Of a stretch of 59,654 nucleotides of DNA, positions 37,542 to 46,424 are shown one piece after another (position 1 is the first letter of the stretch; the number at the start of each line of letters is the position of its first letter). The position numbers were made by a program, and so were the translations under genes. The DNA is from Pelagibacteraceae bacterium (GTDB lineage Bacteria; Pseudomonadota; Alphaproteobacteria; Pelagibacterales; Pelagibacteraceae): contig VTPD01000003.1 in the NCBI GenBank assembly GCA_008638015.1, positions 1 to 59,654 on the forward strand, given 5' to 3'. Below the pieces are notes generated by a model. The model saw only the letters and a list, made by a program, of their open reading frames with translations. It was not told the DNA's origin and searched no databases.

Positions 37542-38159
37542 ATGAAAATAACACTATACCAAAACGATTTACCAAATAACCATAAATTAGAAAGTGCTAA
37601 AAGTGTAGCTATTGATGCGGAGTCTTTGGGGTTAAATTATAAGGGAAGAGATAAACTTTGTTTGTTACAAATTTGTAGTGGTGATGACGAAGTATATATC
37701 ATTCAATTTGATAGAGATAAGTACCATGCTCCTAACCTTGTAAAGCTCCTAAGTAACAAAAATACTCTTAAAATAGCCCACTATGCAAGATTCGAGATAG
37801 GAATAGTCAAGCACTACTTAAAAATTGATTTACAAAATATTTATTGCACTAAAATTGCCTCAAAGTTGTGCAGAACTTACACGGATAAACATGGATTATA
37901 CGATATTACTAAAGAACTATTGGGAATTACTCTTAACAAAGCCCAACAATCATCTGATTGGGGTTTGCAAAAATTGAGTGAAGAACAAAAACAATATGCT
38001 GCATCCGATGTTATTCATCTACATCAAATCAAAGAAAAATTAGATCAGATGTTAGTTCGAGAAGGTAGGCTTGAAATGGCAAAAAAATGTTTTGCATTTT
38101 TAGAAACTAGAGTTGAATTGGATCTTGGTGGTTGGGAAGAAGATATATTTAGTCACTAA
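37542..38159 (+). CDS. rnd: Ribonuclease D (short alphaproteobacterial form)
   Basis: A 3'-5' exoribonuclease of the DEDDy family for tRNA maturation and RNA turnover. At 205 residues it is only the exonuclease domain, without the HRDC domains of E. coli RNase D, as is usual in alphaproteobacteria. Motif ExoI reads VAIDAESLGL with Asp and Glu. ExoII reads HYARFEIGIV, with Glu where Asp is normal. ExoIII has the Tyr-x3-Asp in YAASDVIHL. It heads rnd-kdsD-lptC-lptB, all with tiny gaps or overlaps. Confidence 0.92.
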   Translation: MKITLYQNDLPNNHKLESAKSVAIDAESLGLNYKGRDKLCLLQICSGDDEVYIIQFDRDKYHAPNLVKLLSNKNTLKIAHYARFEIGIVKHYLKIDLQNIYCTKIASKLCRTYTDKHGLYDITKELLGITLNKAQQSSDWGLQKLSEEQKQYAASDVIHLHQIKEKLDQMLVREGRLEMAKKCFAFLETRVELDLGGWEEDIFSH

Positions 38160-38162
38160 TTT

Positions 38163-39131
38163 ATGAAAAAAAATAAATTAATCACCTCAGCGAGAAAAGT
38201 TATATCTGCTGAAATTGTAGCTTTAAAAAAACTATCTCAATCTATTGATGCATCATTCATAAAAACTATAGATCTACTCCATAAAGTTAAGGGAAGAGTT
38301 ATTTGTTGTGGTGTCGGCAAATCAGCAAAAATATTAGAAAAAATATCAAGCACTCTATCATCTATTGGAATTTCAAGTTTTACTTTAGATCCAACAGATG
38401 CAGGGCATGGATCTTTGGGTGCAATTAAAAAAAATGATATTTTAATGATCGCTTCTTTTAGTGGCAACAGTTCAGAATTGGGGAATATCATCAAATACGC
38501 AAAAAAACTTTCTGTTAAAATTATTGGTATTAGCTCTAATCAACAATCAAACCTTATTCAGTCCAGTAACATCAAAATTATCATGCCCAAAGTTAAGGAG
38601 GCGGGCAATCAAGAGCTAGACATGATTCCAACCAGTAGCTCTATTAATTTATTATCGCTTGGTGACTGCATTGCAATATGCCTTGCGGAAAGAAAAAAAT
38701 TTAACAAAAGAAATTTTGGAGCATTCCATCCAAGTGGCAGTCTCGGTAAAAACTTGTCTACAGTTGAAGAAATTATGATTACTGGAAAAAACCTACCTAT
38801 TGTCGAAGAAACAACACCAATTAAAAATACTGTTTTAACTATTTCAACTAAAAGACTTGGATGTGCAATTGTTGTAAAAAATAAAAAAGTCACTGGATTT
38901 GTTTCTGATGGAGATATGAGCAGAGGAATTAAAAAATTCTCAAATATTTTTCAGAAGACGACAAAAGATATTATGTCCAAAAAACCACTATCTATATCTA
39001 AAGATTGTCTCATTATAGATGCGCTACGATTAATGAATGAAAGAAAAATTACTGCATTAATAATTGTTGAGAAAAAAAAATTAAAAGGAGTTATTCATAT
39101 GCATAATATTTTATCTTTTATGAATTCATGA
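38163..39131 (+). CDS. kdsD: Arabinose-5-phosphate isomerase (KdsD/KpsF/GutQ)
   Basis: Converts ribulose 5-phosphate to arabinose 5-phosphate for KDO synthesis. The 322-residue protein has an SIS sugar-isomerase domain (VICCGVGKSAKILEKISSTL, DAGHGSLGAI, IASFSGNSSEL) and two C-terminal CBS domains, including ITALIIVEKKKLKGVIHMHN. The site-specific FHPSGSLGK motif is present. Context with LPS-transport genes supports the KDO role. It overlaps lptC by four bases (ATGA). Confidence 0.95.
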   Translation: MKKNKLITSARKVISAEIVALKKLSQSIDASFIKTIDLLHKVKGRVICCGVGKSAKILEKISSTLSSIGISSFTLDPTDAGHGSLGAIKKNDILMIASFSGNSSELGNIIKYAKKLSVKIIGISSNQQSNLIQSSNIKIIMPKVKEAGNQELDMIPTSSSINLLSLGDCIAICLAERKKFNKRNFGAFHPSGSLGKNLSTVEEIMITGKNLPIVEETTPIKNTVLTISTKRLGCAIVVKNKKVTGFVSDGDMSRGIKKFSNIFQKTTKDIMSKKPLSISKDCLIIDALRLMNERKITALIIVEKKKLKGVIHMHNILSFMNS

Positions 39132-39733
39132 ATATTAATTTAGGAAAAATTACACAAATAACGTTAATACTATTAAGTTTTATTTTATTATTTTATACCT
39201 ACTATTACCTACCCAAACAGAACAAGGGATCAATCAAAGTAGAAACAAAAGAGGAAATTAAAACAGTTGAAGAAATAAAATCAAAAAATACATTCAAAAA
39301 TACTGAGTATATCAATACGGATAAGGAAGGGAAAAAATACACAACCCAAGCGAAAGAATCTTATATATTGCAAAACGAGCCAGACTTAATTTATTTAAAT
39401 GGTGTCTACTCTTTTACTACGCTTAAAAAAGATAATACGCTCATCGAAATTCGTTCTAAAAAAGCATTGGTTAATAAAAAAACTAACGAAACAACCTATG
39501 AAAATCAGGTAGTTATTACTAATAAAAGCTACAAAATTACCTCTAACATTGCAAAGCACTTATCTCAAAAAAATTTAATTGTCATAGATGGCAATGTTGT
39601 AATGAAAGATTTAACAGATGGATTGTCTCATATTGTTTATTGCGATACGGTAGAAATAGATACAACGACTAATAATGCTGTAGCCTTTATGAAAGACAAA
39701 AATAAAAAAGTTTTGGCAGAAAAATACAAATGA
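39128..39733 (+). CDS. lptC: LPS export protein LptC
   Basis: Bitopic inner-membrane protein that passes LPS from LptBFG to the periplasmic bridge. The 201-residue protein has one N-terminal transmembrane helix (about 10-28, ITLILLSFILLFYTYYYL) and a periplasmic OstA/LptC-like beta-jellyroll (NTEYINTDKEGKKYTTQA, ENQVVITNKSYKITSNIA). Identity rests on position after kdsD and this topology; sequence conservation is low, as normal for the family. It overlaps lptB by four bases. The lptA gene usually found between lptC and lptB is absent here. Confidence 0.8.
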   Translation: MNINLGKITQITLILLSFILLFYTYYYLPKQNKGSIKVETKEEIKTVEEIKSKNTFKNTEYINTDKEGKKYTTQAKESYILQNEPDLIYLNGVYSFTTLKKDNTLIEIRSKKALVNKKTNETTYENQVVITNKSYKITSNIAKHLSQKNLIVIDGNVVMKDLTDGLSHIVYCDTVEIDTTTNNAVAFMKDKNKKVLAEKYK

Positions 39734-40740
39734 AGAAAAAGAAAATTATCCAAGCCAGCATAATTCAGGAAAATATTAATGATGAAAATAAAATTACTAA
39801 TTTTACTGATAGGCAAGATTTATTAAAAAAAAATCAAGAAACAACAATAAATCCTGATATATTTTTTCTAGATACAAAATTTGCTATTCAGGAAAAAACA
39901 AAAGAAGAGAATAAGGAAATATTTGTTTTAAAGCCAGAATTCCAAGTCATTGAAAATCCGATTGAAATCAAAGAAGTAAAAAAAGAAAATATTTTTGATA
40001 TTAAATCAAAAAAGAACCAATCTCTTCAAATAAAAAAAATTTCAAAATCTTTAGGTGGCAGACCAATATTAAAAAATATTTCGTTAACACTTGAGCCAGG
40101 AAAAATTGTTGGACTGCTAGGACCTAATGGTTCAGGAAAAACAACGCTTTTTAACCTAATCATTGGAAAAATATTTCCTGATCAAGGAGAAATTATTTTT
40201 AATGATGAAGTTATTCATGATCTACAAATTCATACCAGAAGTTTAAAAGGTCTAAGCTTACTAGAGCAGCATAAGGGTTTGTTTGGCAACATGACAGCTG
40301 AAGAAAATTTATATGCTATTCTTGAACTACACATTAAAGATAAAGAAGAAATTAATGATAGGATTGATGCGCTACTTGGTTATTTTGAATTAGGCTACCT
40401 AAAAAAAAGCAAAGCAAACTCATTATCAGGTGGGGAGTATAAAAAAGTTTCTATTCTTCAAAGAATTTGCAATCCAACTATCTCCACACTTTTACTAGAT
40501 GAACCATGTGCTGCTTTAGATCCCTTATCGATTAGTTCTCTAAAAAAATTTATTGTTGAATTAAGAAATATTGGTTTATCTATTCTCATTACAGACCATA
40601 ATTACTGGGCAATTGAAAATATTTTGGATAAGGCCTATCTAATTAAGGACGGTCAAATATTAGTTGAAGGAACTCCAGAAAAAATTTCTAACGACGAAAA
40701 TGCTATAAAATATTATTTGGGTGGAAATTTTAGAATTTAA
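39730..40740 (+). CDS. lptB: LPS export ABC transporter ATPase LptB with long N-terminal extension
   Basis: ATPase driving LPS extraction from the inner membrane. The ABC domain starts near residue 99 and is complete: Walker A GPNGSGKT (131-138), signature LSGGEYKKVSI, Walker B TLLLDEPCAALDP and the switch His in ITDHNYWAI. Typical LptB is about 240 residues, while this one is 336. The first ~98 residues are rich in Lys, Glu, Asn and Ile and look mostly unstructured; they do not resemble LptA. Overlaps lptC by four bases, so this start is favoured by coupling. Ends four bases into the converging FYDLN gene. Confidence 0.92.
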   Translation: MKKKKIIQASIIQENINDENKITNFTDRQDLLKKNQETTINPDIFFLDTKFAIQEKTKEENKEIFVLKPEFQVIENPIEIKEVKKENIFDIKSKKNQSLQIKKISKSLGGRPILKNISLTLEPGKIVGLLGPNGSGKTTLFNLIIGKIFPDQGEIIFNDEVIHDLQIHTRSLKGLSLLEQHKGLFGNMTAEENLYAILELHIKDKEEINDRIDALLGYFELGYLKKSKANSLSGGEYKKVSILQRICNPTISTLLLDEPCAALDPLSISSLKKFIVELRNIGLSILITDHNYWAIENILDKAYLIKDGQILVEGTPEKISNDENAIKYYLGGNFRI

Positions 40741-41030
40741 TCTGGTTTAAATTCTTCGTTTGAATCTTCTATTTCTTTTTGATCATCTAGAGAGATAATA
40801 TCATCTTCAACACCATCGCTAGCAACATCATCAATATTATCTAAATCATCAACTTTCTTTTCTTTTACCTCGGGCTTTGCTACCGGAGCATACGTTTGTT
40901 TTAAATTCATTTCTTCAGGTATGTATTCTGCACTACAAATCGGACAAGTGATTTTATCTTTTTTGTTCATCGTGTAGTATTTTGCACCACACTCACAAAA
41001 AATTTTATTTCCCCAACTTTGATCAGCCAT
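40737..41030 (-). CDS. FYDLN-acid (TIGR02300) family zinc-ribbon protein
   Basis: A 97-residue alphaproteobacterial protein with an N-terminal zinc ribbon (CECGAKYYTMNKKDKITCP, with CxC and CPIC) and a long acidic tail rich in Asp and Glu. The family name comes from the FYDLN motif, here YYTMN. Its position divergent to aroA, 54 bases away, is conserved in alphaproteobacteria. Function unknown; a nucleic-acid or metal-related regulatory role is plausible but unproven. Confidence 0.85.
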   Translation of the reverse strand: MADQSWGNKIFCECGAKYYTMNKKDKITCPICSAEYIPEEMNLKQTYAPVAKPEVKEKKVDDLDNIDDVASDGVEDDIISLDDQKEIEDSNEEFKPD

Positions 41031-41084
41031 AAGTGTATTATTCGTTTGTAATGTTTAAAGTGCGTTTATATAATTCGTACTCAA

Positions 41085-43052
41085 ATGGCAATTAAAAAAT
41101 TATTTAAAGCACCTAATAATATATCTCTGAAAGGATCGCTGCATTTACCTGGTGACAAATCTATTGGAATTCGTTCTTTAATTATACTTTCTCAAAGCTA
41201 TGGCATCTCAAACGTAAGTAATATTTCTGATGGTGAAGATGTGCAGACTGCTTTGGCTAATATTAAAAAATTAAAAATAACTGTTCAAAAAACAGGACCA
41301 TCTGATTACAAAATTTTCGGTTTAGGAATTGGTTTTAAGCCATTTAAAGGAACTTTAAATTTTAATAATAGCGGAACAACCTTAAGACTTTTAACTGGAT
41401 TGCTTTCCACCTCTCCAGTTGAAGCAAAACTCATTGGTGATGCTTCTTTATCAAAAAGACCAATAAGAATAATTTCTCTCATGGAAAAATTTTTTGCATC
41501 TTTTTCTCCTAAAAATAAAGATTATCTGCCAATCAAACTAATTGGATATGGAGACGCAGTTCAAAATGATATTTCGATCACTAAACCATCAGCGCAAATA
41601 ATCAGTGCTTGTATCTTAGCTGGTATGAACGCACATGGCTTAACATCGATCACTGCACCTAATACTGCAAGAGATCATACGGAAAGAATGTTGAAATATT
41701 TAAAATACCCTATTCAAATAAAAAATCATGGAAAGATGAAGACAATTAAAATTATGGGTAAACAATTTTTATCTGCAGAAAAAAATTATATTGTACCAGG
41801 TGACCCATCTTCAGCTGCATTTATAATTGTTTTGGGTGCGCTAACTAAAAATAGTAGCGTCACACTTCATAATATTCTGCTCAATGAAAAAAGAATTGGT
41901 TTTTTAAAAGTATTAAAAAAAATGGGTGCTAATATTCAAATTAAAAATAAAAAAATAAAATTTGGCGAAAGTGTTGGAGATATAGAAGTTAAATCTTCTA
42001 TGTTACGTGGAGTATCATTATCAGCTGAGATCATTCCAAGTATTATTGACGAGATTCCAATATTAATGGTTGCAGCAGCTTTTGCTGATGGAAAAAGTTA
42101 TTTTCCAAACTTAGATGAATTAAAAATAAAAGAGTCTGACCGTTTAGCTGCAATGGAAATCAATTTAAAAAAAGTTGGAGTTTCTCTTACAAGAACTAGT
42201 AATAGCTTAACCATTCTTGGTTTAGATGAAGATTTTTACTCTAACAAAGTTGCAATAGTAGATAGTTTTAAAGACCATAGAATAGCTATGAGCTTTGCGG
42301 TAATGGCAATGGCTTCTAAAAAGAAAATTCATATAAAAGATTTTGATTGCGCAAGAGTTAGCTATCCAAACTTTTTATCTGATATTGAAAAAATTAGAAA
42401 TAAAAGCTTTAAGCAAATTATTGTTGGATTGGATGGACCAGTATCTAGTGGTAAAACTTCCGTTGCAAAATATGCAGCAAATAAATTACAAAACAGTTTG
42501 TTTTTAGACTCTGGATTGCTCTATCGATTTCTTGCAAAAAAGCAGTTGCAACAGAAGCAAAAAAAAATAAACGTCAGCAAATTAATTACTATTGCAAAAA
42601 AAATATCCTTAAATGATTTAAAATCTTCAGGGCTACATAAGCAAAATATTAATCTACTGGTTTCTAAAATTGCGAAAATTCCTCAAATAAGAAAAGCCCT
42701 ACTTCCAGTGCAAAGAAAAATTATCTTTAACACTTCTTTTCAAAATGTATTTGTCTGCGGAAGAGATATTAATTCTAAAGTTGCTCAAAATGCAGATCTA
42801 AAAATATACATTGATGCCCCATTAAAAATGAGAGCAACAAGAAGATATCTAGAACTAAAAAAAATTAATCCAGCTATTACCTTCGAAGAAGTGCTAAAAA
42901 CCGTTAAAATGAGAGATTTTAACGATAAATCTAGATCGCATTCTCCCCTAATTAAAACCAAAGACTCTATCTTGATTAATAATACAGGAAGCAATATAAG
43001 AACCACCTTTGTAAAATTACAAAGATTAATTAGAAAGGTTCAGAGTAACTAA
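41085..43052 (+). CDS. aroA-cmk: Fused 3-phosphoshikimate 1-carboxyvinyltransferase (AroA) and cytidylate kinase (Cmk)
   Basis: One 655-residue frame holds two enzymes normally encoded by neighbouring genes. Residues 1 to about 437 are EPSP synthase (shikimate pathway), with LPGDKSIGIRSL, NNSGTTLRLLTG, ARDHTERML, LKIKESDRLAAM and KDHRIAMSFAVMA. Residues from about 443 are CMP kinase, with P-loop GPVSSGKTS (451-459), LDSGLLYRFLA, CGRDINSKV and MRDFNDKSR-like segments. No stop, start or ribosome-binding site separates them. The order aroA-cmk-rpsA is standard in proteobacteria, so the fusion is a local deletion of the junction. The kinase half is somewhat divergent (DSGLLYR for the usual DTGAMYR). 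Confidence 0.95.
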   Translation: MAIKKLFKAPNNISLKGSLHLPGDKSIGIRSLIILSQSYGISNVSNISDGEDVQTALANIKKLKITVQKTGPSDYKIFGLGIGFKPFKGTLNFNNSGTTLRLLTGLLSTSPVEAKLIGDASLSKRPIRIISLMEKFFASFSPKNKDYLPIKLIGYGDAVQNDISITKPSAQIISACILAGMNAHGLTSITAPNTARDHTERMLKYLKYPIQIKNHGKMKTIKIMGKQFLSAEKNYIVPGDPSSAAFIIVLGALTKNSSVTLHNILLNEKRIGFLKVLKKMGANIQIKNKKIKFGESVGDIEVKSSMLRGVSLSAEIIPSIIDEIPILMVAAAFADGKSYFPNLDELKIKESDRLAAMEINLKKVGVSLTRTSNSLTILGLDEDFYSNKVAIVDSFKDHRIAMSFAVMAMASKKKIHIKDFDCARVSYPNFLSDIEKIRNKSFKQIIVGLDGPVSSGKTSVAKYAANKLQNSLFLDSGLLYRFLAKKQLQQKQKKINVSKLITIAKKISLNDLKSSGLHKQNINLLVSKIAKIPQIRKALLPVQRKIIFNTSFQNVFVCGRDINSKVAQNADLKIYIDAPLKMRATRRYLELKKINPAITFEEVLKTVKMRDFNDKSRSHSPLIKTKDSILINNTGSNIRTTFVKLQRLIRKVQSN

Positions 43053-43054
43053 TA

Positions 43055-44752
43055 TTGATAGAACAAACGTTAAAAGTTTATAATAATGGTAATGCAGAGT
43101 TTGAAGCATTACTAAATGAAGACCTATCCCAAAGATCTGTTAAAGAAAACTCTATCGTAAAAGGCAAAATAGAAAAGATAGAAGAAAAATTTATTACCAT
43201 TGACGTTAAAGGTAAGTCATCGGGAATGATAGATAAGACAGAATTATCTAGAGAAGAATTGGACAATTTAAAAGTCGGTGGAGAATTAGAAGTTTATATT
43301 GAAAGAGTAGAAAATAAAGTTGGAGATATAGTTTTAAGTGTTGAAAAAGCGAGAAGAGCTAAATCATGGAAAAAAATTGAAGATGCCTTTGCTAAAAAAG
43401 AAAAAGTTTCAGGCGTAGTAAAAAATTCAGTTAAAGGTGGTTTTATTGTAGAAATTTTTGGTATTTTTACTTTTTGCCCCTCTTCACAATTAAGTGATCG
43501 TCCTATCAAAAACACTTCAGAGTTTTTTAATAAACCTTTAGAGTTTTATATTATTAAAATTGACAATGTTCGAATGAACGTCATCAGTTCTAGAAGAGCA
43601 ATTTTAGAAGAAGTTAAAAATCAAAATAAAGATGAAGTAATCTCAAAATTCAAAGTAAATGATATTGTTGAAGGAAAAGTAAAAGCCATCACAAGCTATG
43701 GTTTGTTTGTAAGTATTGAAAACTTAGATTGCCTACTCCACTCAAGTGAAGTGAGTTATTTAAAAATTTCAAATCTTAACGATATGTTCTCCGTAGGAGA
43801 TAGCGTGAAAGTTCAAATTTTAGAAATCGATCAAGAAGCTAAAAGAATTAGCCTTTCTATTAAATCAATGTTGCCAGACCCATTTGTTACCATCCAAGAA
43901 AAATATACTGTTGGATCAGATTACGATGTAAAAATTACAAAACTTTCTGACTTTGGTGCATTTGCAGAATTAGACGAAGGAATTGTTGGATTAATTCACT
44001 CTAGTGAAATTAAGCACATGCAAAAAAATGTAAATCCAAAATCCGTATTTAAAATTGGAGAAGTAATTAAAGTAAGACTAAAAGAAGTTGATACAGAGAA
44101 AAGAAAAATAAGTTTTAGTTATAAAGATACACAACCAAATCCAATGAATGATTTCTTGGAAAAATATCCTGTTGGATCTATCGTGGATGCAAAAGTTGTT
44201 AATAAAAAAGATTTTGGATTGTTTTTAAATACTGGGGATAGTGAAATCGATATTTTTGTGCATTACAAACAAATATCATTTAATGAGACATCAAAAGATT
44301 TAGATGATTACACTAAAGGTCAATCCGTTCAGTTAAAAATTATTGATATTAAAGACGAAAAAGTAAACGGATCCATCAGAGCATTGAAAAAAGATCCATT
44401 TAATTTCTTTGATGACAAAAAAGTAAAAGACATCATTTCCATTCGTGTTGCAGAAGTATTAGATAATGCAATCAAAGTGAATGTGGGTGAAGACAGATAT
44501 TCTACAACTATCAAAAAGGGCGATATAGCCTTAGAAAAAGCTGATCAAAGGCCTAATAGATTTGCACCAGGTGACACTCTGGATGCTATGATTTCTGAAT
44601 TAGATTTAACTGCTAGAAAAGTAAAACTATCTATTAAAGATTTAGAGAAACATCAGCAAGCTGAAGCGGTTGAGAAATATGGATCTACTGCATCAGGAAG
44701 TTCACTTGCAGATATTTTAGGAACAGCGCTTAAGAAAAAAGACCAAGAATAA
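43055..44752 (+). CDS. rpsA: 30S ribosomal protein S1 (TTG start)
   Basis: Six-domain S1 protein that helps the ribosome bind mRNA. The 565 residues hold repeated S1/OB motifs, for example VEGKVKAITSYGLFVSIE, DFGAFAELDEGIVGLIHSSE and the KRISLSIK ends. The start is TTG at 43055, two bases after the aroA-cmk stop; the next in-frame ATG is about 65 residues further, inside domain 1, so the TTG is required to keep the whole first domain. No strong Shine-Dalgarno is visible, fitting S1 mRNAs, which are often recognised unusually. Confidence 0.95.
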   Translation: MIEQTLKVYNNGNAEFEALLNEDLSQRSVKENSIVKGKIEKIEEKFITIDVKGKSSGMIDKTELSREELDNLKVGGELEVYIERVENKVGDIVLSVEKARRAKSWKKIEDAFAKKEKVSGVVKNSVKGGFIVEIFGIFTFCPSSQLSDRPIKNTSEFFNKPLEFYIIKIDNVRMNVISSRRAILEEVKNQNKDEVISKFKVNDIVEGKVKAITSYGLFVSIENLDCLLHSSEVSYLKISNLNDMFSVGDSVKVQILEIDQEAKRISLSIKSMLPDPFVTIQEKYTVGSDYDVKITKLSDFGAFAELDEGIVGLIHSSEIKHMQKNVNPKSVFKIGEVIKVRLKEVDTEKRKISFSYKDTQPNPMNDFLEKYPVGSIVDAKVVNKKDFGLFLNTGDSEIDIFVHYKQISFNETSKDLDDYTKGQSVQLKIIDIKDEKVNGSIRALKKDPFNFFDDKKVKDIISIRVAEVLDNAIKVNVGEDRYSTTIKKGDIALEKADQRPNRFAPGDTLDAMISELDLTARKVKLSIKDLEKHQQAEAVEKYGSTASGSSLADILGTALKKKDQE

Positions 44753-44811
44753 TCTTTTCTAATTCATTTTTATTATTTATTCTTTAAATTCAATAGTCTA
44801 TTCTATGATCT

Positions 44812-45126
44812 ATGGAAAAGAAAACTTTTGTCAAAAAAGAATTAGTTGAAGCATTACAAAAAAAATACCCTAAAGTTTTAAGTTCCAATATTGAAAAAAT
44901 GACCGATTCTATTTTTCGATTTTTATCAAATAAACTTGCTGCTGGACATAACGTAGAAATAAGAGGCTTTGGCATGATGAAAGTAAAAACAACAAGCCCT
45001 CGTAAAGCTCGAAATCCTCGAACTGGGCAAACAGTCGAAGTTGGAATTAAAAGAAAAATTAGCTGGAAGAGCTCTAAGCTACTTAATAATGAAATTAATT
45101 ACGATATAGAAAAAGACACAGAGTGA
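44812..45126 (+). CDS. ihfB: Integration host factor beta subunit
   Basis: DNA-bending nucleoid protein of the HU/IHF family, 104 residues. The dimer core and the beta-arm are clear: VEIRGFGMMKVKTTSPRKARNP, RTGQTVEV. It follows rpsA as in most proteobacteria, which supports IhfB rather than HU. Its stop overlaps the pyrF start (GTGA). The C-terminus is a little longer and more acidic than usual. Confidence 0.92.
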   Translation: MEKKTFVKKELVEALQKKYPKVLSSNIEKMTDSIFRFLSNKLAAGHNVEIRGFGMMKVKTTSPRKARNPRTGQTVEVGIKRKISWKSSKLLNNEINYDIEKDTE

Positions 45127-45812
45127 AAAAAAAAATATTTATTGCTTGTGATACCACGAATATTGCAACCATTAAAAAAATTATCTCTCATAGCAAAACC
45201 ACAAAATTAATTATTGGCTACAAATTTGGATTAGAATTTTTTTATTCAAAACTTGGCAGATCTTTTCTTGGACAACTTAAAAATAAAATAGTTTGGCTTG
45301 ATCTAAAATTAAAAGATATACCAAATACAGTCTCTTCTTCTATTCATGCATTAAAAGATTTACAGCATGCTAGATATTTAACTATTCATGCCTCTGGTGG
45401 ACTGGAAATGATGAAGGCAGCAAAGCAAGCAGCTAATAAAACAAATAAAAAACTTAAAATTTTAGGTGTTACAGTACTAACCTCTTTTTCAGAATCAGCT
45501 ATTAAACAAACAGGACATACAAAAAAAATTAATAACATTGTTATCCAGCAAGCTAAACTTGCAAAACAAGCTGGACTAGATGGTATTATTTGCTCAGGTC
45601 ATGAGGCTCGATTAATTAAAAAAATTTGCAAAGGTATGGAAATTATTACTCCAGGTATAAGACTACCAGGAGATACTAAACAAGATCAAAAAAGAGTAAT
45701 GACCCCTCAAGATGCATTTAATAATGGAGCAACAGGTATCGTCATTGGAAGAAGTATTACCAGTGGTAATATTAAAAATAACATACAAAAATTAATTGCT
45801 TCTCTCAATTAA
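45123..45812 (+). CDS. pyrF: Orotidine 5'-phosphate decarboxylase (GTG start)
   Basis: Last step of UMP synthesis. The 229-residue TIM barrel has the catalytic D-x-K-x-x-D array at Asp60, Lys62 and Asp65 (WLDLKLKDIPNTV), the loop TPGIRLPGD and the phosphate-binding IVIGRSIT. The GTG start overlaps the ihfB stop. The region after LDLK normally reads FHD and is LKD here; otherwise the site is intact. It is followed directly by trpF. Confidence 0.93.
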   Translation: MKKKIFIACDTTNIATIKKIISHSKTTKLIIGYKFGLEFFYSKLGRSFLGQLKNKIVWLDLKLKDIPNTVSSSIHALKDLQHARYLTIHASGGLEMMKAAKQAANKTNKKLKILGVTVLTSFSESAIKQTGHTKKINNIVIQQAKLAKQAGLDGIICSGHEARLIKKICKGMEIITPGIRLPGDTKQDQKRVMTPQDAFNNGATGIVIGRSITSGNIKNNIQKLIASLN

Positions 45813-46424
45813 ATGAATGCCACTATAAAAATCTGTGGCTTGAAAGATCTAAGAGCTATCGATGCAGCAATATCTAATGGAGCGCAGTATTTAGGTTTTG
45901 TTTGTGACTATCCTAAAAGCCCAAGAAGTTGCAGTGCTTTAGAATTAATTGCAATTACAAATAAAATTCATACAAAAGATATTTTTAAAGTTGCAGTTAT
46001 GGTTGATCCAAATGATAGAATTATAGAACAAATTCACCATCATATTGATTTTATTCAGCTACACGGCTCAGAGACGAATGAAAGAATTATAGATATAAAA
46101 TCTAGATTTAATCTTCGCATTATTAAAGCTATAAAAATAAAAGAAGAGGAAGATTTGCAACAAATAGATTTATATCCTGCAGCAGATGATTTACTATTAG
46201 ATACTCCCGCTATGGAAAAATCAGAACTTTTTAATTTTAATTTGTTAGATAATCTAAATATCAGCTCTTATTTTTTAGCAGGTGGAATTAATATTACTAA
46301 TATTCATCAAGCTCTACACTTTACCTCTAAGATTGATATCTCTAGCGGTGTGGAGTCAGAGCCAGGGGTAAAAGATATTAATAAAATTAAAGATTTTATG
46401 GATGAAGTGAAAAGACATGCTTAA
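45813..46424 (+). CDS. trpF: Phosphoribosylanthranilate isomerase, divergent
   Basis: Third step from anthranilate in tryptophan synthesis (Amadori rearrangement of PRA). The 203-residue TIM barrel keeps the catalytic Cys8 (KICGL) and Asp130 (LLLDTPA), IQLHGSE and the phosphate-binding end LAGGIN and SSGVESEPGVKD. The usual GGxGxxFDW loop after the catalytic Asp is gone: the sequence runs DTPAMEKSELFNFNLL. It abuts pyrF and overlaps trpB by eight bases. By position it is the trpF orthologue; whether it is still fully active on PRA is open. Confidence 0.88.
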   Translation: MNATIKICGLKDLRAIDAAISNGAQYLGFVCDYPKSPRSCSALELIAITNKIHTKDIFKVAVMVDPNDRIIEQIHHHIDFIQLHGSETNERIIDIKSRFNLRIIKAIKIKEEEDLQQIDLYPAADDLLLDTPAMEKSELFNFNLLDNLNISSYFLAGGINITNIHQALHFTSKIDISSGVESEPGVKDINKIKDFMDEVKRHA

